Of a DNA stretch of 64,000 nt, positions 54,063 to 64,000 are shown piece by piece. The DNA lies in contig CM019069.1 in NCBI GenBank assembly GCA_009667805.1, positions 61,063,422-61,127,421 on the forward strand. Direction: 5' to 3'. Within the stretch, counting starts at the first letter, position 1. Each line of letters begins with the position of its first letter. The translations under genes were made by a program, and so were the position numbers. This DNA comes from Leptobrachium leishanense (lineage: Eukaryota > Chordata > Amphibia > Anura > Megophryidae). The notes beneath the pieces were generated by a model. It saw nothing but the letters and a program-made list of their open reading frames with translations, was not told where the DNA came from and did not search any database.

Positions 54063-56227
54063 CTTTCCACTGCTTTAGGCTACAAATGACCTTGTCAGGG
54101 ATGGTACCGGGTGGGTACTGGCTTGGCAGGACTGAGTCCAATGTACAGTGATGTATGCACAGGGAAGGGTGGAGAACCAGCAGGCTGGAGAATAATACCA
54201 AAAGCTATGGCTGAGGAGCAAGGCACAAAGGGGGGCTAGGATACCAGTAGGGATAGTGGAGACAGGAGACTAACCACAACAGGATCTGGAGATACGAGGT
54301 ACTTGGAGGGGGTGCGTGGATCCAGGGGAGAAGGGTGGGAGAGCACAAGGATGCACAGAATACAGAGGGATAACACGCAGGTTTTGAGTCGGCGGGTTTG
54401 ATGGGGACAATGAAGAAGTACCGGCTGAAGGGAGGCATAGCCCTTTATTGAAGACAGCTGGTGTTAATTGGCCATGAGACTTTGTGTTCTAGGGGAATTG
54501 GGCTTCTCCAACACCTGGGCTGAAAATGAGTAGCACAGGAAGGATGCTGCCAAGGTCTCAGGTGCTCAGACAGGAGTAATGTCAGATTTGACCTTTTTGC
54601 GGCAACGGCATCCAGAGAGGTGGCAGACCTCTTATACTTTGCACAATTTTGTTAACGCAGTTGACTTTTTCTACAAAAGAACAACGGTACCGTTGCTCAG
54701 CGTTGTTTAAAGCAACTTCACTTGCTGTTGTTGACTTCCGAGTCTCTGGATTGTCGTGTTTCACTGTAGGTGCAACAAGTGATTTTACCGTTATTTGCAA
54801 CTATGGTGAACTTGATGAAAACATCGATGCTTAGTGAAGAACCTCTTATGTAAAATGTGATGACTGGTTCCAGCCCTATGGAAGTAAGCACAGAAACGTT
54901 TTATAATTCGTATAATGTAAATCATAAAAGTATAATTTCCATTTCAGGTTTATTGCAAAGTAACTAGTTACTTAATCGAAAGCAGACTTAGACATATACA
55001 GCCAGTATATCGAAAGATATTCTCTCTTCAATGTCAGACTGGAGCTCACAGGAAAAGTGGAAGATCTTTGCATATTAGTACTTTTGAATATATTGGACTA
55101 CTAAAACGTAAGGTCACATTGTGAGCTTTTGAATACGGGGTTTGAATATTATGGAGAACCACTGAATATTATAAATTAAACTGTCCCTCTGCATGAATTT
55201 CACTTGCACCACCTTATCATTCTGTATTGTACTTCCTATAGTTGTTTTGTGTCTTCCAAACACATATTTGGTAGTTCTTCTTATATTTTTTATAGCTAAA
55301 GATAACTCACTACTGGACCCTAGTGGATGTATGGGAATCATTTCCTCCAATATTTTTGCACATCAGTCCACAGACTGACATAATGGTTCCCTGAAAATAT
55401 CTTTCTATGTGTGTGTGTATATAACTCATGGTCATAGGTTACCTTTTATATATCTAATAAAAGTTAAGTGTTATTCAGAAACAACCAGAATTTCAGTGCT
55501 TTCCGGTTCAGCGCACTTCGGTGCGCTTTTCGCGATTCCATTTTGCCAACCCTGTGGTGAATTCACTATTCACTGCAGGGTCCCGAAGTACGCCGAACTG
55601 AAGAACCCCCCCCCCCCCTAATAAACAACAAAAACAAAACCACAATAAAAAGGTATGTTACAGAATTTATAAAATAACCTTTAAAAAAATTGGGAATCAA
55701 AAATTGTGTCTAAAAATAAAAAAAATTGCATCTAGGTGTTCCAATAACTATATAAATAAACAGGTTTGCTGAAAATGAAAAGAATAAACAGTTTAAAAAT
55801 AAAAAGGATAATATTTTTTTACATTAAATCCTACGGGATTCGACTGTTAAAACCTGTCGACCTGACTCACTGAAAATCAAGGCATTTCACCGACACTTTG
55901 GTGCAGGTCGGCGTCTCTGAATAGATTAACTATTACTTCTCTATGAGACAATTTCGCTACTGCCGAAGATCGCCATCTGCGGCACACTGCAACTTATTTC
56001 GCTGTCAATTCGCCAGTATTTGGCAAATTGACAGCTTTTTGAATAAACGAAATGCCACGAAATTGCACCGCACAGTGCAATTTGCTTATTTAATAACTCC
56101 TATAAGTTGTATTGTGTCTTCTAGGTTTTATCTCTGACAGTACTTTCCCTGAAATCTTGGCTGACTGTACAATAGGTGGCAACTTTTCCAAGCTCATGTA
56201 ATGGAAACTTTTTGGAGAGCCAACAAA
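54063..56227. other. Gene-free intergenic stretch
   Basis: I find no exon of a recognisable gene. 54180-54440 is purine-rich. 55488-56100 contains AT-rich repeat sequence with TTCAGTGCTTTCCGG and GCGCACTTCGGTGCGC, of the kind seen at 39587-40185. Confidence 0.45.
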
Positions 56228-56514
56228 ATTTATTTATTTATAAAGTATTTTTACCAGGAAGGATACATTGAGATTTCTCTCGTTTTCAAGTATGTCCTGG
56301 GTTCAAGAACATTGAATTGTTACAGTCATTACAGAAATACAAAGTAATAAAATGCAAAATATTAAAAAACAACACAAATATACAGATTAACAGAAAATAA
56401 ATATGTACCGTATTTTTCGCTCCATAAAACGCACCTGACCATAAGACGCACCTAGTTTTTAGAGGAGGAAAACAGGAAAATAAATATTCTGAAATCAAAT
56501 AGTGTAATAATGGA

Positions 56515-57425
56515 TATTGCCCTAGCTCCTCTCATGGATATACTGCCCCAGCTCATGGATACTGCCCCCAGCTCATGGATACTGCCCCCAGCTCATGGAT
56601 ATGTCCCCAGCTCATGAATACTGTACCCCAGCTCATGGATACTGTCCCCCAGCTCATGGATATGTCCCCAGCTCATGGATACTGTCCCCCAGCTCATGGA
56701 TACTGTCCCCCAGCTCATGGATACTGTCCCCCAGCTCATGGATACTGCCCCCCAGCTCATGGATATGCCACCAGCTCATGGATACTGTCCCCCAGCTCAT
56801 GAATACTGTCCCCCAGCTCATGGATACTGCCCCCCAGCTCATGGATATGCCACCAGCTCATGGATACTGTCCCCAGCTCATGGATACTGTCCCCCAGCTC
56901 ATGAATACTGTCCCCCAGCTCATGGATACTGTCCCCAGCTCATGGATATGCCACCAGCTCATGGATACTGTCCCCAGCTCATGGATACTGTCCCCCAGCT
57001 CATGAATACTGTCCCCTAGCTCATGGATACTGCCCCCCAGCTCATGGATACTGCCCCCAGCTCATGGATACTGCCCCCAGCTCATGGATACTGTCCCCCA
57101 GCTCATGGATATGCCCCCCAGCTTATGGATATGCCCCCCCAGCACATGGATATGCCCCAGCACATGGATTTGCCCCAGCACATGGATTTGCCCCCCAACT
57201 TATGGATATGCCCCCCAGCTCATGGATATGCCCCAGCTCATGGATATTGCCCCAACACATGGATACTGCCCCAGCTCACACATGGATATGCCCCAGCTCG
57301 CTCATGGATGTGCCCCAGCTCGCTCATGGATGTGCCCCAGCTCGCTCATGGATGTGCCCCAGCTCGCTCATGAATGTGCCCCAGCTCGCTCATGGATGTG
57401 CCCCAGCAGCTCATGGATATGCCTC
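56515..57425 (+). repeat. Minisatellite, CCCAGCTCATGGATA units of about 20 bp
   Basis: About 40 units of the type CCCCCAGCTCATGGATACTG (19-22 bp), drifting to CCAGCACATGGATTTG (57130-57200) and CCCAGCTCGCTCATGGATGT (57290-57390). Open frames on both strands are a by-product. Confidence 0.95.
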
Positions 57426-57429
57426 AGCT

Positions 57430-57619
57430 CACCTGTCGCCGCCGCGTTAGGCTCCCTCTGAGTGTGCGTCCGGCGGCAGGAAGCTTGGGCACTCACCTGG
57501 GGGAGCCACGTGACCGCGATCTCGCAAGATTGCGGTCACGTGGCTCCCCCAGGCGATTGCCCAAGCTCCTTGCCGCCGGACGCACGCTCAGAGGGAGCCT
57601 AACGCGGCGGCAACAGGTG
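57430..57619. repeat. GC-rich palindrome
   Basis: CACCTGTCGCCGCCGCGTTA ... TAACGCGGCGGCAACAGGTG with arms of about 90 bases, centred on TCTCGCAAGATTGCGG. High CpG. Confidence 0.9.
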
Positions 57620-58036
57620 AGCAGAGGCATATCATGGGGCATTCGCTCCATAAGACGCACCCACTTTTCACCCCACTTTTTGGGGGGAGGAAAGTGCAAG
57701 TAATATAGTCATTATGTTACATGTTTACAGGTGCATTCTGTATTGAGGTATGTTAATAGGAGCTCTTGAGTGACTTAAGACTGGGGGAAGATTTGATGGC
57801 ATCTGGGAGGTTATTCCCTTACTGCGGCGCTCTGTAGGAAAATGAGGATCGAGCCACTGTCTTTTTGTATTGTGGTATTGCAAGTAAGGTGCTGGTCCTG
57901 GTTCGGAGGTTATAGGATGAGGGAGCTGCTGGGGGAAGCAGTCTATTCAGGTAGGGTGGTAACTTCCCAGAAAAGCTCTTAAACACCAGGTTGGAAAGGT
58001 GAAGGGTGCGTCTAGACTCCAGCGACGGCCAGTTTA

Positions 58037-58442
58037 GGCTGGGGTCAGACGAATGCATTGTGAATGTGCGTTTAGCCGCACTTTATTACGGCCGTGGTAG
58101 CAGCAAATGACGTCCAACGCAGGCCCACACACGAAGTACGGCCGCGCGAAAGTTCGGCCACGCAACGCAAGCGGCAAACTAACGCATTTTTGCAAGAACG
58201 TCGAACCGCTAGTACTGACGTACAGCGTGCGCTGCGTCCGCTGACGTCAGACGCTGCTCATGTCCGGCCAACATAACGTCCTCCAGACACCCAAAGTTTC
58301 CTGGTTTGGATCCCTAAAAAAATCACGGCTGAAATTGCGCATCGTATGACCACTAACGCGTCTTCTGTGAAAAAATGCGTTTGGACGCATCAACGCACTT
58401 TGCGACGGTAGACGTGAAAAATGCGTTCTTCTGACCCTAGCC
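58037..58442. mobile_element. Harbinger-like MITE, family 1, TSD TTA
   Basis: Ends GGCTGGGGTCAGACGAATGC and TTCTGACCCTAGCC, flanked by TTA (58034-58036, 58443-58445). Inserted in the CR1-like LINE copy. Confidence 0.88.
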
Positions 58443-59373
58443 TTAGCTCTTTTAACATGTCACAATGGTGGGTCATGTAGTTACACTGTAGCGCAAAGCA
58501 GCAGAATGAGATATACAATGTAGTAAGTTTCAAAATGAAAAGGGGCTTCCGTATAGCGCTCTATACTGTATATACGGTGTGAATTAGGTGAGCAAGTTTT
58601 TTATTTTAAATATGTTCTTTTTTTTTCTTCATATAAAAGATTTTTATTGGAGTTCACACAGGAATTGGTACAAACATATAAATGAAAGAAACCATCAAAA
58701 GGAAGAAACTTAGATGAGCAGCATTGGCAATAAACAGTGTAATTCAAGTGGGTTATCATTGTAATCTGAAAAGGGGGTCAGTTGTGCGGACTCCATTTTC
58801 CAATAACATATAAATTCCTAAACTAACATAAAACATGGCAGCACTACAATCTTACATGTCGAAGTACCTTATATCAAAGTTCCAGACTCGACAAACACCC
58901 TCCATCCCTCCCACGTATCATAAAGTAGGCACATAGAATTATTCGCGGTGTGGAACATTTCCTCATATTTAAAAACACTTTCGAGGGCAACCATAACCTC
59001 CTTCATAGACGGACAGATGGAAGAACGCTAATATCTTGCTATAACTATTTTAGTTGTCCCAAGTACCATGGAAATAAACCTCCTATGACGGGTCTGAATA
59101 GTTACGGGTAGAAGGTGTAGGAGGTACACTTTCGGGCAAAGTGGGAGCTTAAGTGAAGTACAATGGGAGCTCAGTCTATTTATTTTTTCCAATATCCCCC
59201 CCAGTATGGGACAGAGCCAGAATGTGTGCAATAAGGAGCCAATGCCGGTAAGGCATCTCCAACAGAGGCCTGAGTTCCCTGAGATATGGGCCAACCGGGT
59301 GGGTGTTAAGTACCATCTACACAGCAGTTTGATTATGGGCCTCACGTAAATTGGTGCTTCTAGAATATTTATA

Positions 59374-60972
<1,599 letters not shown>

Positions 60973-62254
60973 TATATTGTTTCCATGGCATATGACCAAT
61001 CCTCTATGGAAAGTATTAAAGCTAAGTCTTTTTCCCATTTAACCATATAGGGTAATTTTTTAGACGGGGTCGGAGTTAGGAGGCTGTTGTAACAAAGGGA
61101 CAGCGGTTTCATTTGACATTTCCGTCCCATACACAGTTTATGAAAAGCTGAGAGGTTCACATCAGTGAAAGAGGTGAGGCCTCTCTGGGTCAAAGCATGT
61201 TTCACACGAAGGTATGTGAAACATTCACTCGATGGGATGGCAAACTCCTGTACCAGATCGGGGAAGGTTTTCAGGGAATGGGGCGTGAAGAGCTGCCACA
61301 CATGAGTCAAGCCTCGCCAGAACCAGGAGTCTAAATTTAAGTCGGGGATAAAGCGACACAAAACCCTTAGGGGAGCGAGGCATAATAAATCATAAGGCCA
61401 TACCAAGGGGCGACCCCACAGGCGCCATGACATGAGGTAGAGCATCGAAGCGGGCAACAGACCCGTGGTGCTATTCCTCAGTAGAAACGTAAGCCACATC
61501 AGGTCATGAAGTCTGTATGGGGAAATCATGGCATTCTCCAACTGTAACCATAGTGGTGGTTCTTTTTGGTGCATTGATGAGAACAATTGGGCTAGTAAGG
61601 CTGCTTTGTAATAAGATTGTAGATCCAGAAAACCCAACCCTCCATTACGTGGCGGCATTGTAACTAGGGATGAGCCGAACACCCCCCGAGTTCGGTTCGA
61701 GCCCGAACCCAAACTTCCCATTTGTTCAGGACCGAACCCGAACCCCCATGCAGGTCAATGGGGCTGAAAATTCAGTTTTTTAGAGTGCCCTCCAAGAGGG
61801 CATATATGCTACATATTTGCCATAAAAGGTGTATGGGTGTCCGGGTAGTGCCCTGGGGGACAGGAAACAGGGACAAAAAGTTTAAAAAATAACATTTTTA
61901 AAGGGACAGTGAGTTTTCCATGAAATAAGGGTTAAAAATAAAAACCAAAAATTCCTTCAAATATCGTGCCTATGAGGTCCCCATAACCTGCCCGTGAAGT
62001 GGCGGATTTCTAGGTTGTATAGAAACACTTAAAAACAAAAAAATTACGTTTCATATGATGGTAAATGCTTTTCCTTTAATCTATCCATAAACAACTGCTT
62101 GGGGCGGCAGCCTGTATGAAAAGACATTTTAGGACGCGCAGAAAAAGTTTAGTGTTTTTTTTGGCTAAATTATTGTGAAACTTATGCAGGCTTTCGTTGA
62201 AAGTAACAATAGGTGCTTTAAAATTGGGCTTTTAGCGTCGGCAACAGTGCCGTC

Positions 62255-63075
62255 ACACCGTAACCCCTCTGAGGATATGAATCTGATACAGGCGTCAATG
62301 GCAGTGCACCCAGATATTGTGCCTTTAGTGCCAGGCATGCAAGTACTATCATACAGTAACCCCTCTGTGGTATTGTGGAAGAGTGCAGGGGTGGACCATG
62401 CGGTACTATATTAAAAAGATATGAATCTGGGAATGGGCATCAGTGCACCCAGATATTCTGCCTTTGGTGCAAGACTGCCAGGCCAGCAAGTATCATCATC
62501 ATACAGTAACCCCTCTGTGGTATGGTGGAAGAGTGCATGGGTGGACCATGTGGTTCTATATTGAAAAGTTTTTGATCTGGTAATGGGCGTCAGTGCACCC
62601 AGATATTGTGCCTTTAATGCCAGGCCATCAAGTATCATCATACAGTAACCCCTCTGTGTTATGGTGGAAGAGTGCAGGGGTGGACCATGCGGTCCTATAT
62701 TGAAAAGTTTTTGATCTGGTGGTAATGGGCGTCAGTGCACACAGATATTGTGCCTTTAATGCCAGGCCAGCAAGTATCATCATACAGTAACCCCTCTGTA
62801 GTATTGTGGAAGAGTGCAGGGGTGGACCATGTGGTCCTATATTGAAAAGTTTTTGATCTGGTAATGGGCGTCAGTGCACCCAGATATTGTGCCTTTAATG
62901 CCAGGCCATCAAGTATCATCATACAGTAACCCCTCTGTGGTATTGTGGAAGAGTGCAGGGTTGGACCCTGCTGTTCAAAAAATTAAAATGATATAAATCT
63001 GGCACAGGCGTCAGTGTAGCCAAATATTGTGCCTTTCATGGCAGCAAGTGCATTCGCACCGTAACCCTTTTGTGG
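62255..63075 (-). repeat. Tandem repeat of about 142 bp in hAT element
   Basis: GTAACCCCTCTG recurs at 62261, 62357, 62505, 62646, 62788, 62930 and, as GTAACCCTTTTG, 63060. Each unit has TTGTGGAAGAGTGCAGGG, GATCTGG and CAGTGCACCCAGATATTGTG. On the - strand units read ALFH(H/N)TTEGLL, like the transposase C-terminus. Confidence 0.9.
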
Positions 63076-64000
63076 TATTGTGGAAGAGTTCAGTGCTGGA
63101 GGTTTTGTGCATGCAGAAGACATACCCGATCAATTCCGTTACTTCGGCATCAGGGGATTGATAGCTGCTGATCCAGGACTGATTCATTTTTATAAATGTC
63201 AGCCGGTCTACAGAGTCGGTGGACAGACGCACTCTTTTGTCTGTGACAAAACCTCCAGCGGCACTGAACGTCCTTTCGGAAAGCACGCTAGATGCAGGGC
63301 AACCTAGTAGCTGCATAGCATATTGGCTAAGTTCTGGCCAGTGATCCAATCTCAACACCCAGTAAGCCAGTGGATCATCTGCTGGAAAGGTATCCAGGTC
63401 TGCCCTTGCCCCTAGGTAGTCCTGCACCATATGGTGAAGACGCTGGCAATGGGTGCCTACATTTGACGTCCCTGGGCGTCGAGGACTAAAAAAATTTAAA
63501 AATGCATCAGTCAGGCGGCCCTGGCCTTCACCGCTATTCCTCTGATCACCTGCAGCCTCACAAGCACATGTGTCAGCACTTGGTAATCTAACAGTGCCTG
63601 GAAAGGTGTTACACAAGTTTCACTTTAGAGCGTCCTCAAGTTTTGTCATCCTGTGCTCCCTCTGTGCGGGCAGGATGAGCTCTGCAACTTTCCCCTTGTA
63701 TCATGGATCAAGAAGGGTTGCCAACCAGTAATGATCCCTCTCCTTGATAGCACGAATCCTGGGGTCCTTTAGCAGGCTTTGCATCATTAGGGAGCCCATG
63801 CAGCGTAGGTTGGAGGTGGCATTAGCTGCCGAGTCTTCCTGGTCAATGAGGATGACCGTATCGTGCACTTCCTCCTCCCAGCCACGCACAAGCCCTTCTG
63901 TTTCTGGGCACACAAAACCCTGCCTTGAGGAAACCCCACCTTCAATGCCCCCACTACTTAAATAGTCCTCCTCCTCCTCATCCTCCTCCTGTCTGACCTG
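63011..64000 (-). pseudogene. hAT transposase, partial, with stops
   Basis: - strand. The C-terminal dimerisation (hATC) region reads YWVLRLDHWPELSQYAMQLL, then CPASSVLSERTFSAAGGFVT and DRLTFIKMN. Upstream, 63701-63913 reads KERDHYWLATLLDP then a TGA where LDPRYK is expected; YKGKVAELILPAQ follows, then another TGA before NLCNTFPG. The two stops make this copy dead. The N-terminal part is outside the window. Confidence 0.85.

Larger units (their letters stand above)
56409..57700. mobile_element. Unclassified DNA element carrying a minisatellite
   Basis: Left part CCGTATTTTTCGCTCCATAA with AAGACGCACCTAGTTTTTAG; right part TTCGCTCCATAAGACGCACC. Inserted in the CR1-like LINE. Contains the 56515-57425 minisatellite and the 57430-57619 palindrome. 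Confidence 0.6.
56228..58530 (-). pseudogene. CR1/L2-like LINE 3' copy, - strand, split twice
   Basis: 3' tail 56228-56408, body 57701-58036 (- strand SLESRRTLHLSNLVFKSF, PPYLN, TSTLLAIPQYKK), continuing at 58446-58530. Interrupted by 56409-57700 and by the MITE 58037-58442. Same family as 28660-29843. Confidence 0.85.
61665..64000 (-). mobile_element. hAT-type transposon, one end plus partial transposase
   Basis: Begins TAGGGATGAGCCGAACAC at 61665 inside the L1-like LINE and runs off the window. Holds a tandem repeat (62255-63075) and a - strand transposase. No target duplication can be checked because the other end is missing. Confidence 0.8.

Noticed and set aside
54582..54834. Overlapping ORFs on both strands
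   Set aside because: No recognised domain, splice context or paralogous copy; TRAK2 neighbour genes were not recognised here.
56515..57425. CRISPR-like array
   Set aside because: Units are directly adjacent and drift gradually, with no unique spacers, in a eukaryotic repeat context.
56575..57461. Several overlapping ORFs rich in MDTVPQL or SSWILSP
   Set aside because: Products of the minisatellite read in different frames; no start context or homology.

Overview
The window reads as vertebrate nuclear DNA, most likely amphibian (probably a frog). The support is small, phase-conserved GT-AG exons, kilobase-scale introns, and a dense load of DNA transposons and MITEs: Tc1, hAT, Harbinger-like with TTA/TAA duplications, and piggyBac-like with TTAA. 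CR1/L2-like and L1-like LINE fragments and amphibian-looking interspersed repeats are also present. Species cannot be fixed from sequence alone.

The only host genes I can support are two tandem, same-strand copies of the TRAK/Milton mitochondrial trafficking adaptor. Gene A (13 visible coding exons, 284-14828, + strand, N-terminal exons off the left edge) is an intact TRAK2 orthologue of about 807 visible residues. Gene B (14 coding exons, 23342-49222, + strand, about 779 residues) is a diverged TRAK2-like paralogue with matching exon order and splice phases. Gene B appears to start late, has a changed CC1 box (AGRIG instead of AARIG), keeps the Spindly-like SLAAEI motif, and ends in a shorter, diverged tail. 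Both genes end in a similar polyadenylation neighbourhood (AATAAA at 21552 and 51904), so the duplication probably included the 3'UTR.

Layout: 1-14828, gene A coding part, with a 1.4-kb array of a 24-bp pyrimidine-rich repeat ending about 20 bases before one of its exons. 14829-21575, gene A 3'UTR, holding a MITE split by an intact 1.6-kb Tc1 element. 21576-23273, intergenic repeats. 23274-49222, gene B with introns full of MITEs and LINE pieces, including a 640-bp palindrome. 49223-51930, gene B 3'UTR. 51930-64000, gene-free nested repeats: a LINE split by a Harbinger-like MITE, a CR1-like LINE split by a MITE and by a minisatellite-bearing element, an L1-like LINE split by a second Tc1 copy with a broken transposase, and a hAT element running off the right edge.

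Functionally the two genes belong to one system: TRAK proteins link Miro on mitochondria to kinesin-1 and dynein. The B copy's altered dynein-contact motif makes subfunctionalisation the most interesting biological hypothesis here; it is inference until expression and binding are tested.
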